Part shown: positions 14,266 through 21,205 of the stretch, piece after piece
Position numbering within the stretch: position 1 is the stretch's first letter
Layout of the letters: each line of letters opens with the position of its first letter
DNA from: CAIPSZ01 sp038065015
GTDB taxonomy: Bacteria; Patescibacteriota; Patescibacteriia; PEXW01
Reading direction: 5' to 3'
NCBI GenBank assembly: GCA_038065015.1
Contig: JBBTRU010000027.1
Coordinates: 1 to 23,502, forward strand
DNA: 23,502 nucleotides
Notes under the pieces: model-generated
Databases searched by the model: none
What the model saw: the letters and a program-made list of their open reading frames with translations, nothing else
What the model was told of the DNA's origin: nothing
Position numbers and translations under genes: made by a program

Positions 14266-14292
14266 GAAAAACCACGGGTGGGGTACCGTGGC
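14266..14292 (-). terminator. Terminator of the HD-GYP gene
   Basis: CCACGG/CCGTGG arms (14272-14277, 14286-14291) are followed on the minus strand by TTTTTC. It sits back to back with the small RNA terminator. Confidence 0.7.
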
Positions 14293-14309
14293 TTTCAAGG
14301 TTCAACTTT

Positions 14310-14930
14310 TTACCGGAGCGTAGGTGCAATCTTCTGGATGAAGAGAGTAACGAGCTCGGGATCGAGCCGATTGCCGGCTAAAGATTGCAGCAGGGTTAGC
14401 GCTTCGGCTGGCGGTCTGGCCTGCTGATACGAACGTGATGTTGTGATGGCATCCCATGTATCTGCAACCGCAGTGATTCTTGCACAAAGTGGAATCGCTG
14501 TACCTTGTAGTCCGCGGGGATACCCTGGACGTTGGCAATCCTGCCTACCATCCCAACGTTCGTGGTGGAATTCAATGCAATCCCGAACGATTTGTGGAAC
14601 GTACAATCCGGTGTCAACCACTATTTGTACGCCACGAGTAGGATGGCTGTACAGACTGGCCCACTCGCTATCCGTAAGCGTGGTCCCTGTGGCATTGAGG
14701 GTTTGCGTTGGAACGGCAAGTTTTCCAATGTCGTGCAGCGCACCCCCGGCAGCGTATTCCTGTAATACTTGCATACTCAAGCCCGGTCTGACGTGCGTCG
14801 CAAGTACCACGTTCATATTACTTACCGCCACCGAATGCGCTCTCGTGTACTCATGAAATTGTTTCAATGCACTACTCAATACGTCCATGAGTGCATGCAT
14901 TTGTAGGTACTGTATTTCCTTCAGGGTCAT
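14310..14930 (-). CDS. HD-GYP domain phosphohydrolase
   Basis: The 206-residue protein is a single HD-GYP domain. Metal-binding motifs are present: HD in GGALHDIGKLAVP (His66, Asp67, Lys70), HP at 96-97, HH at 122-123 with Glu124, and VADTWDAITT (Asp157). The GYP motif is there, but six extra residues (RQDCQR) separate the usual HHExxDG from PGYP. Members of this family hydrolyse cyclic di-GMP or other cyclic dinucleotides, or act as general metal phosphohydrolases. No GGDEF protein is in the window, so the substrate is uncertain. AAGGAG lies 7 nt before the ATG, and a TTGACA-17-TATCCT promoter lies upstream. A terminator follows. Confidence 0.85.
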   Translation of the reverse strand: MTLKEIQYLQMHALMDVLSSALKQFHEYTRAHSVAVSNMNVVLATHVRPGLSMQVLQEYAAGGALHDIGKLAVPTQTLNATGTTLTDSEWASLYSHPTRGVQIVVDTGLYVPQIVRDCIEFHHERWDGRQDCQRPGYPRGLQGTAIPLCARITAVADTWDAITTSRSYQQARPPAEALTLLQSLAGNRLDPELVTLFIQKIAPTLR

Positions 14931-14968
14931 TTTTTCACTCCTTGTGTTTGTGGTTTAGAAAACTCAAA

Positions 14969-14997
14969 AGGATAGCACCATTAGGCCCTGCTGTCAA
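14969..14997 (-). promoter_or_regulatory. Promoter of the HD-GYP gene
   Basis: On the minus strand TTGACA (14992-14997) and TATCCT (14969-14974) are exactly 17 nt apart. The -35 box directly abuts the large hairpin at 14998-15033. Confidence 0.75.
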
Positions 14998-15033
14998 CCC
15001 AGCACCACTTTGGTTTTTCAAAGTGGTGCTGGG
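14998..15033. terminator. 15-bp perfect hairpin after uvrB
   Basis: CCCAGCACCACTTTG (14998-15012) and its exact complement (15019-15033) enclose a 6-nt loop, 20 nt beyond the uvrB stop. There is no U-tract after it on the minus strand; instead the -35 box of the HD-GYP promoter begins at once. It probably shields that promoter from read-through or is an intrinsic terminator of unusual type. Confidence 0.5.
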
Positions 15034-15053
15034 TCAATGCTTGCGTACGTCTT

Positions 15054-17057
15054 TTACCGTCGCTTTCGGCGTTTGCCAAAACTCTTCTGCGGCTTGTCGC
15101 CCTTCAAGGAAGTAATCTGGTCGCGAATGTGCGCGGCGCGCTCGAACTCCAAGTTCGCGGCAGCCAAGGCCATTTGGTTTTCCAGGTCGCGCAGGATGTG
15201 CGGCAGCTCATCTTTCGGAATGGATTTTGGATCGATAATCGGTTTCTCATCCTGCGACTTCTGCTTGCCCGCCAAGCGAGACTCGCGGATGGCTTTGATA
15301 ATGCCTGCCGGGGTTATGCCGTGTTTGACGTTGTACGCCTGCTGGATTTTTCGGCGTCGGGTGGTCTCGCCAATAGCCCGTTCCATCGAGCCCGTGCGCC
15401 GGTCGGCATACATAATTACTTTGCCCTCCACATGCCGGGCCCCGCGGCCCATGGTCTGGATGAGCGCCACATCCGAGCGCAAAAAACCTTCTTTATCCGC
15501 ATCGAGGATGGCGACCAGGGACACTTCGGGCAAGTCCAAGCCTTCCCGCAAGAGGTTAATGCCAATGACCACGTCAATTTCGCCGGTGCGCAGGCTACGC
15601 AGGATTTCCAAACGGTCAAAAGTGTCCACGTCCGAGTGCAGGTATTGCACTTTGATGTCCAGGTCTTTCAGGTAATCGGTCAGGTCTTCGGCAATGCGCT
15701 TGGTGAGCGTGGTTACCAGCACGCGCTGGCCTTTTTCCACGCGCTTGCGAATCTGCTCCACCAGGTCGTCCACTTGGTTCTTCGTGGGCTTTACTTCAAT
15801 TTCGGGGTCGAGCAAGCCCGTGGGCCGGATGACCTGCTCTACCACTTGATCGCTCTTTTCCTTCTCGTACTTTGCGGGCGTGGCAGACACGAATACCATT
15901 TGGTTGATTTTCGATTCAAACTCATTGAACTTGAGCGGCCGGTTGTCGAAGGCCGCGGGTAGGCGGAAGCCGTAGTTTACGAGCGCCTGCTTGCGGGATT
16001 TGTCGCCTTCGTACATGCCGCCAATTTGCGGGATGGTCATATGGGATTCGTCCACCATGAGCAGGTAGTCTTTCGGAAAGAAGTCCATGAGCGTATACGG
16101 TGGCGTACCGGGTTTGCGGCCGTCGAAGTAGCGGGAGTAATTCTCGATGCCCGGGGCAAAGCCCGTGGTGCGCATCATTTCCAAATCAAAGCGCGTGCGC
16201 TGCTCAATGCGCTCGGCCTCAAGCGGTTTGTCGTGCGCTTTGAAAAAAGCCACGCGCTTTTTGAGGTCTTTTTCCATTTGCTTGAGTGCGCGTTCGGTTT
16301 CGTTGGGGTCAGTAACGTACTGGGTGTTCGGGTACACGTCTACACTCTCTAGTAGAGTAATATTTTTTCCCGTGAGCGCGTCGAGCTCCTCAATTTTTTC
16401 AATCTCGTTGCCGTACAGTTGGATGCGCAACATACGGTCTTCCGACGCGGTGGGAAAGATTTCTAGCACGTCGCCCAACACGCGGAAGGCGCCGCGCCAG
16501 ATATCGAGCGTGCGGCGTTCAAACTTCATAGCTATGAGTTGCTTGAGCAAGTCAGCGCGCTTTATGGCTTGGCCTTTCTTGAGCGTAATAACCCCGCGGC
16601 GGTACTCGGCCGGGGAGCCGAGGCCGTAGATGCAAGAAACCGATGCCACGATAATTACATCCCGCCGGGAGAGCACGGCTTGCGTGCTGGCGTGGCGCAG
16701 GCGGTCGATTTCTTCGTTGATGTCCGTTTCTTTCTCGATGTAGGTGTCGGACTTAGCAATGTACGCCTCGGGCTGGTAGTAGTCGTAGTAAGAGACAAAA
16801 TAGTGCACGGCGTTTTCCGGGAAGAATTCCTCAAATTCGCTGGCCAGCTGCGCGGCCAGGGTTTTGTTATGGGAAATGACGAGCGTGGGCCGCTGGGTGT
16901 TGGCAATGACATTGGCCATGGTAAACGTCTTGCCCGAGCCGGTAACGCCGAGCAACGTCTGGGCACGTAAACCCTGTTCCACCCCTTTGGTGAGCTTGGC
17001 AATGGCTTGGGGCTGGTCACCCGTAGGCTTGAATGGCGAGTGTAACTTAAACTGCAT
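15054..17057 (-). CDS. uvrB: UvrABC system protein B (excision repair helicase)
   Basis: The 667-residue protein has the standard UvrB layout. Walker A is GVTGSGKT near residue 40. The beta-hairpin that probes the DNA is YYDYYQPEAYI near 92-103. Further helicase motifs include VDESHMTIPQIGGMY, FVSATPAKYE, INLLREGLDLPEVSLVAILDADKEGFLRS (quoted in part) and TMGRGARH. A C-terminal UVR helix (LENQMALAAANLEFERAAHIRDQ) binds UvrC. It loads onto damaged DNA with UvrA and prepares for incision. uvrA and uvrC are not in the window. Only 17 nt of its leader precede a 24-bp direct-repeat copy, so the insertion may have replaced part of its promoter. Confidence 0.95.
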   Translation of the reverse strand: MQFKLHSPFKPTGDQPQAIAKLTKGVEQGLRAQTLLGVTGSGKTFTMANVIANTQRPTLVISHNKTLAAQLASEFEEFFPENAVHYFVSYYDYYQPEAYIAKSDTYIEKETDINEEIDRLRHASTQAVLSRRDVIIVASVSCIYGLGSPAEYRRGVITLKKGQAIKRADLLKQLIAMKFERRTLDIWRGAFRVLGDVLEIFPTASEDRMLRIQLYGNEIEKIEELDALTGKNITLLESVDVYPNTQYVTDPNETERALKQMEKDLKKRVAFFKAHDKPLEAERIEQRTRFDLEMMRTTGFAPGIENYSRYFDGRKPGTPPYTLMDFFPKDYLLMVDESHMTIPQIGGMYEGDKSRKQALVNYGFRLPAAFDNRPLKFNEFESKINQMVFVSATPAKYEKEKSDQVVEQVIRPTGLLDPEIEVKPTKNQVDDLVEQIRKRVEKGQRVLVTTLTKRIAEDLTDYLKDLDIKVQYLHSDVDTFDRLEILRSLRTGEIDVVIGINLLREGLDLPEVSLVAILDADKEGFLRSDVALIQTMGRGARHVEGKVIMYADRRTGSMERAIGETTRRRKIQQAYNVKHGITPAGIIKAIRESRLAGKQKSQDEKPIIDPKSIPKDELPHILRDLENQMALAAANLEFERAAHIRDQITSLKGDKPQKSFGKRRKRR

Positions 17058-17074
17058 AGTTAATTTATCGTACC

Positions 17075-17098
17075 GTGTTTTGGATAAAAAAACACCCC
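17075..17098. repeat. 24-bp direct repeat, left copy
   Basis: This 24-bp sequence, beginning GTGTTTTGGATA and ending ACACCCC, is identical to 19615-19638. The flanking bases differ on both sides. Here it lies 17 nt upstream of uvrB. Confidence 0.9.
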
Positions 17099-17099
17099 A

Positions 17100-17623
17100 T
17101 TGACAATCAGAATGGCGACTGTTACAAATTCTGACAATAGCTCTTTTTTATCATTGCCGAATGGTAAGACGGATGAACTGTTATTAAATAATGACAAGAT
17201 GATTTACTTCATTCGGCATTGCATCTTGGGCAAGGAGTAGAAAGGTATGTCTACCTATGCAGACGAAGCCGTCGCTTCCTTGCCCCCTTCTTCAAAAATC
17301 ATCCTTGGTGACTTTTGAAGAAGGGGTGAGCATGACTCTGTTTTCCAGTCTATGGAAAACGATTATGGGTGTACCCCTTTTAAATGTTCATTTCAATGAA
17401 GGCGATCATCTTCATTTCTCACAATGAGAAGTCTTCATCCTTGCCTTCAAAACAAGCGAGGTGAGGCCGTTGTTGCAAAAAGCGATAGCCCGTATACCTC
17501 GCTTGAAAATACTGTTTGGCGTGAGTATACCTGAAGTACTTTCGATTGCAGCATTGCCAAACGAAAAACGGGTTGAAGAAAGGACTTCTCTTCATTGAGA
17601 GTCTTATACTCTAACCCGTTTTT
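17100..17623 (+). ncRNA. Large structured RNA, copy 1 (full length)
   Basis: The segment opens with a TTGACA-17-TACAAA block (17100-17128) that may be a promoter. Stems follow in order: TGCCGAATG/CATTCGGCA (17155-17163, 17210-17218); GGGCAAGGA/TCCTTGCCC (17228-17236, 17277-17285); a 14-bp stem (17284-17297, 17313-17326); AAGGGGT/ACCCCTT (17321-17327, 17373-17379) enclosing GTTTTCCA/TGGAAAAC; GAAGGC/GCCTTC (17398-17403, 17443-17448) enclosing TTCTCA/TGAGAA; CAAGCGAGGT/ACCTCGCTTG (17453-17462, 17496-17505); GTTTGGC/GCCAAAC (17514-17520, 17556-17562); and AAACGGGTT/AACCCGTTT (17566-17574, 17613-17621) with TTTTT, a terminator. No protein is encoded. The same order recurs in copy 3. Confidence 0.7.
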
Positions 17624-17627
17624 ACTA

Positions 17628-17990
17628 TTGACAAAAATTCATGAGTCTGGTACAAAACCTGACTCGAGTTCTTTTTACATTTTGTTGCCGGATGGGTTGA
17701 GAGAATGATTGCGAACAGCGCATCAGGATTTAATTCACCGGTAGCGAATTTGGGCAAGGAGATTGACAGATTAACCATTCTTGGTTGAAGTTTTAGATTT
17801 CTTGCCCCTTCTTCAAAGGTTATCGTGAGTGATTTTTGAAGAGGGTGTGAAAGAGCAAATGCTATTTGCAAAGCGTAAGCAAAGATACGCCCTTTCATTT
17901 GTACGTTACCAATTTGGAATAAACGATTAAGACGGGAAGTTGTATGAGTAACTTCACTTATGTGAGAGTCATTATTTAACTCCCGTCTTG
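17628..17990 (+). ncRNA. Large structured RNA, copy 2 (shortened, leader of the transposase gene)
   Basis: It starts with the same TTGACA-17-TACAAA block (17628-17656). It keeps a GCCGG-type stem, GGGCAAG/CTTGCCC (17752-17758, 17801-17807), the CTTCTTCAAA/TTTGAAGAG stem, GGGTGT/ACGCCC (17843-17848, 17887-17892) enclosing GCAAAT/ATTTGC, and the last stem GACGGGA/TCCCGTC (17931-17937, 17981-17987) with an inner hairpin. It lacks the GAAGG, CAAGCGAGGT and GTTTGG stems of copies 1 and 3. The last stem has no U-tract, so transcription could continue into the IS110-like gene 86 nt further on. Confidence 0.65.
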
Positions 17991-18075
17991 AAAAGTCATT
18001 ACTATGCCCTACGATTGTAGAGCGAAACACAACCTGACCCGCCTTAGGGCGCGGTCGAAATCAAAGGAGTCTTAT

Positions 18076-19134
18076 ATGTCCAGAATTATCGGGATGACGC
18101 ACCGCGTCAAAAAAACTGCGGAAGGCGCATCACGACCTTCACTCGTAGCAATTGAAGAGCCTACCGGCACCCAGCATTTAGCCTTGGAAGACGAGGACGC
18201 AGAACTGTCGTTTATCCGGACGCTGCAGCCCGAAGATCGTATTGCAATGATCTTCGGTGGTAGCGGCGACCGTTTTGCCGCCGCCGCAAACCGTTTTGGC
18301 GAAACTGTTGGCGCAAAGGTGTTCCGCATTCCAGCGTTTGTGGTCAACCAGAAACGCAATGGTTCAACCGCGGACGAAGACCACCTGCTGCTGACGAAGC
18401 TATACCAGCAGGCGCCGGAACTTTTCTACGAGTTCCGGGCTGCAGACCGAAGCCTAGTGATGGCGACCGAGTTTTTCCGCGTGCTCATGGAAGCGAAAAG
18501 GGCGCGCATTGCCTGCGAGCAGCGCATCCGCGCCCGGCTCATTGGCAGAATTTTTTGCTCTGCAGAAGGCGGATATCCGGAAGGCAAAATTGAGGATGTG
18601 TTCGATGCCGAAAAAGCAAACGACAAAATCCTTCAAGGCCTTGCGGAAGAAGAGAAAATTCGGGGGCGCGACCTGGAGAAGCTTATTGCAAAGTTGCCGG
18701 TGTACCAGCACGTTTTCGAAAAGGTTACGGGGTGCGGCCCGCGTATCGCCGGGGCCATTATCGCAGCAGTGAAGGACATTCGGCGGTTCGAAACCCCGGC
18801 GAAGTTTGTTGCTTTCTGCGGCGTCCACGTTTCGTCGGAAGGAGGTTTGCCACGCAGGCGGATCGGCAAAACCTCAAATTGGAACCCGGAAGCAAGGCAA
18901 GCACTCTATCTGCTGGGCGATCAGTTCAACCGCCGACCCGCGTCTACCTGGGGTCAGCGGCTGCTCGAGAACAAACGCCTGCTTCGCGAGCGACATCCCG
19001 AAGCGATTGAAGTGGAGGGTAAGAAGCGGTACACCGACGGCCATATCCATAAAATGGCCTTGTGGCGTACTGTCACGCAATTCACCAATTGGCTCTATGT
19101 TGAGTGGTGGAAGCTGGAGCGGCAACCAGCGTAA
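18076..19134 (+). CDS. IS110-family transposase-like protein with degenerate DEDD domain
   Basis: ATG 18076 (352 residues) follows AAAGGAG at 6-nt spacing; the frame stays open upstream to 18004. The C-terminal part matches the IS110/IS116/IS902 transposase domain (PF02371): VTGCGPRIAGAIIAAV, DIRRFETPAKFVAFCGVH, then SSEGGLPRRR (a candidate catalytic Ser at 253/254) and a helix with PEARQALYLL near 271-280. A coiled, charged linker (about 130-205) joins it to the N-terminal part. There the RuvC-like DEDD motif is poorly kept: Glu27 stands where the first Asp is expected (VAIEEPTG), no Glu is visible in the second position (MIFGGSGD), and the last pair is STADEDHLL. It may be a divergent active enzyme, an inactive remnant, or a repurposed RNA-binding protein. 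IS110 enzymes recombine DNA using a bridge RNA from the flanking noncoding DNA. Confidence 0.75.
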   Translation: MSRIIGMTHRVKKTAEGASRPSLVAIEEPTGTQHLALEDEDAELSFIRTLQPEDRIAMIFGGSGDRFAAAANRFGETVGAKVFRIPAFVVNQKRNGSTADEDHLLLTKLYQQAPELFYEFRAADRSLVMATEFFRVLMEAKRARIACEQRIRARLIGRIFCSAEGGYPEGKIEDVFDAEKANDKILQGLAEEEKIRGRDLEKLIAKLPVYQHVFEKVTGCGPRIAGAIIAAVKDIRRFETPAKFVAFCGVHVSSEGGLPRRRIGKTSNWNPEARQALYLLGDQFNRRPASTWGQRLLENKRLLRERHPEAIEVEGKKRYTDGHIHKMALWRTVTQFTNWLYVEWWKLERQPA

Positions 19135-19149
19135 AGTCGTACGTTCATT

Positions 19150-19566
19150 TTTGAAAAGGGCAAGGAGAGGATAATAATGTTTATTTCTTTATTGATTTAA
19201 ACGCTAGTCTTGCTTCCTTGCCCCCTTTTCAAAAACCATTTTTGTGGATTTTGAAGAGGGTGTGTATGATCAAATGCTGACCTTGTGTAAGGAAGCGAGC
19301 AGGAGGTTACACCCTCAAAAGTTCATTTAGATGAAGGTGACGTTAAAAATTTCTCATATGAGAAGTCAACCTCTCTACCTTCAAAACAAGCGAGGTGACT
19401 GGAACATTGCTCACGTTAACGAGAAGGACTCTACCTCGCTTGAAAAATGTTGTTTGGCGAAAGACCGAGTGGATGTAAATTCGAGAAGTATCATTCCAAA
19501 CACAAATGACGGGTTGGGGACGGAACCTCTCGCTTAGAGAGATTTCCTTACTCACCCGTTTTTTAT
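19150..19566 (+). ncRNA. Large structured RNA, copy 3 (full length, after the transposase gene)
   Basis: It begins 16 nt after the transposase stop, without the TTGACA/TACAAA block. Stems in order: GGGCAAGGA/TCCTTGCCC (19158-19166, 19215-19223); CTTTTCAAAA/TTTTGAAGAG; GAGGGTGT/ACACCCTC (19256-19263, 19309-19316); GAAGGT/ACCTTC (19333-19338, 19377-19382) enclosing the palindrome TTCTCATATGAGAA (19351-19364); CAAGCGAGGT/ACCTCGCTTG (19387-19396, 19433-19442); GTTTGG/CCAAAC (19452-19457, 19496-19501); ACGGGT/ACCCGT (19509-19514, 19554-19559) enclosing CTCTC/GAGAG, then TTTTTT. Stem order and linker sequences match copy 1, but loop interiors differ. It likely forms the 3' end of the transposase transcript. 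Confidence 0.7.
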
Positions 19567-19614
19567 TTATACGAATCGTGACTAAGCGGTAATCGTTTTG
19601 CTGACGAAAAAATA

Positions 19615-19638
19615 GTGTTTTGGATAAAAAAACACCCC
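19615..19638. repeat. 24-bp direct repeat, right copy
   Basis: Identical to 17075-17098. Here it overlaps the U-tract and one arm of the terminator at 19624-19659. Confidence 0.9.
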
Positions 19639-19659
19639 GGCCATAGTGATCGGGGTGTT
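19624..19659 (-). terminator. Terminator of the sigma-factor operon
   Basis: AACACCCCG/CGGGGTGTT (19631-19639, 19651-19659) form a 9-bp stem; on the minus strand the stem runs into a run of T. It lies 33 nt past the sigma gene stop. Confidence 0.8.
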
Positions 19660-19692
19660 CACAGTAAAAAGCAATGATATTTTTTTGTTAGG

Positions 19693-21189
19693 TTACATGC
19701 CTATTACCGAGTCAATTTCTTCAATCCTCTCCATTAAGTGGTTATAGGTTGTTCTGTATGCATCCGCATCGATACCGAGTTTGGTCATGTACGCCACTTC
19801 TTTTTGGCGAATGCGCTCACGCGTCAAGCTGACTTTATCCCCAATGTCCCCTAAGGTCATTGCCGGGATTCCGCAGAGGCCAAATCGACAGGCGAGTTGT
19901 ACTCGCTCATAGAATGGTAGAGGGTCCAACAGACTTCGTAATTTGGTAATTTGTTCACGAAGTCGTTGACGCACTCTCTTCGCTTCTATCATGATGAGTG
20001 GGTCGATGTTGTTCACGGCCATAAGTCTTGACGATAAGGCGCTTTTTTCACCATCATCAGTATCATCGAGACTAAGACAATCTTGATGTGCCGAGAGTAA
20101 CTGTCGAGCTTCATCAACTGACAATGCGGTAACATTTATCTCAGCTAGATTTTTGCTGGCAGAAAGTTGTGTGTTAACCGTACGTTCTGCTTGATTTAGC
20201 TGTTCTTGCATGTGTACTGGTTTTCTAATCGTTTCGCCGTAATTGTATATATACCTTTGTACTGACTGTACAATCCAGTGTTGCACGTAGGTTGTAATGC
20301 TGAAGCCTAGTGACGGGTCAAATTTTCTTAGCCCCACCATTAGACCCTCGTTACCCGCGACTATAAGATCTTGGATATCGATATTGTCAAACTTTTCAGG
20401 TTGGCGCCGCACAAGTCTTTTGACAAAATACACAGTCAGCAGCAGATTTGCTAAGTATAGACGCACAAAGGCCACTTCATCACCAGCTTTTGCCTGCTCG
20501 GTAATTTTTTGCGTCTCTTTTTTACTCAGTAGTCTGTACTGACGTATTTCCTCCAGGTATTTTTCAAGGCTGGTTTTCCTCGAGTATGGTTTCTCCTCTT
20601 CATTCTTTTTTTGTGGGTGTTTCCAGGATTTCAATGTTGCCGCGTCAACATGTGCAAATTTAGGAAATTCAAAACGGAAATCCCCAATCTGGTATTCCTT
20701 TTCCATTGCATCACTTTTCTCAGCGTCTAATTGATCGGGAGCGCATTCGCTGCTTTCGGTCTGTTCATCATTGCGTTTGATGCCATACCTCTGCAGTAGT
20801 AACAGGATGTCTGCCACACGTACGTCGAAAAATGCGGCGACCGCCTCCACCCCTATTTTCATTTCAAGGTACAGGTGCGCCAGCATGTCATTGATTGGTT
20901 CGCCGTACTGTCGCTCAAGTTTCAACGCCGTTCGTTCTGATGCATCAGCAATGCCGACATAACTTGCATCATCAATAATATTGATGCGTGATGCCCGTAG
21001 CATTTTGAGAAGCCAGGTAACGTCTTGATCACCCAATGATTCTTCAACCATGCTTATGTAGCGTTGAATAATCGATGGACAAGTAAGAGCATGGTTACAC
21101 ATTGCTCGACATAGGACTTGATGAAACGGCTGTGCGGCTGCATGAACGGTTTCATGCAGCACTACGCCCTTCATGGATCGTTTACTCAT
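19693..21189 (-). CDS. Sigma70-family factor with N-terminal extension
   Basis: The 498-residue protein contains a sigma70 core from about residue 206: region 1.2 (SLEKYLEEIRQYRLL), region 2 (DIQDLIVAGNEGLMVGLRKFDP, then YVQHWIVQSVQRYI near 301-314), IRKPVHM for the 2.4/3.0 junction, and region 4.2 (MTLGDIGDKVSLTRERIRQKE near 444-464). Residues 1-200 are not part of a standard sigma factor. They include a helix-turn-helix-like stretch at about 100-140 (LAHLYLEMKIG, then VRVADILLLLQRYGI). Region 3 is reduced or diverged, with an acidic stretch at 370-385. It should direct RNA polymerase to a special promoter set. It is the last gene of an operon, 16 nt after the ParB-like gene, and ends at a strong terminator. 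Confidence 0.8.
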   Translation of the reverse strand: MSKRSMKGVVLHETVHAAAQPFHQVLCRAMCNHALTCPSIIQRYISMVEESLGDQDVTWLLKMLRASRINIIDDASYVGIADASERTALKLERQYGEPINDMLAHLYLEMKIGVEAVAAFFDVRVADILLLLQRYGIKRNDEQTESSECAPDQLDAEKSDAMEKEYQIGDFRFEFPKFAHVDAATLKSWKHPQKKNEEEKPYSRKTSLEKYLEEIRQYRLLSKKETQKITEQAKAGDEVAFVRLYLANLLLTVYFVKRLVRRQPEKFDNIDIQDLIVAGNEGLMVGLRKFDPSLGFSITTYVQHWIVQSVQRYIYNYGETIRKPVHMQEQLNQAERTVNTQLSASKNLAEINVTALSVDEARQLLSAHQDCLSLDDTDDGEKSALSSRLMAVNNIDPLIMIEAKRVRQRLREQITKLRSLLDPLPFYERVQLACRFGLCGIPAMTLGDIGDKVSLTRERIRQKEVAYMTKLGIDADAYRTTYNHLMERIEEIDSVIGM

Positions 21190-21205
21190 TCATCCCTTCC
21201 TTATT

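Larger units (their letters stand above)
17075..19638. mobile_element. IS110-like element with three structured RNAs, bounded by direct repeats
   Basis: Identical 24-bp direct repeats at 17075-17098 and 19615-19638 bracket a segment (period 2540 bp) that holds only an IS110-like gene (18076-19134) and three related multi-hairpin RNA regions. The right repeat copy forms half of the intact terminator of the sigma-factor operon, while the left copy is a lone half next to uvrB. I therefore infer that the segment was inserted into that terminator, duplicating or supplying 24 bp. IS110 elements are not known to make long target duplications, so the repeats may reflect site-specific recombination. 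I see no matching terminal inverted repeats. Confidence 0.65.

Noticed and set aside
15129..15962. 277-codon open frame on the plus strand
   Set aside because: It is antisense to uvrB, with no ribosome binding site or recognisable domain.
17100..18000. CRISPR array or group II intron as explanation for the repeats
   Set aside because: Repeats are inverted pairs forming stems with unequal spacing, not regular direct repeats with spacers; there is no cas gene, no reverse transcriptase and no domain V-like hairpin.
17611..18030. 139-codon open frame on the minus strand
   Set aside because: It lies across the structured RNA copy 2; its composition follows the stems rather than any protein family.
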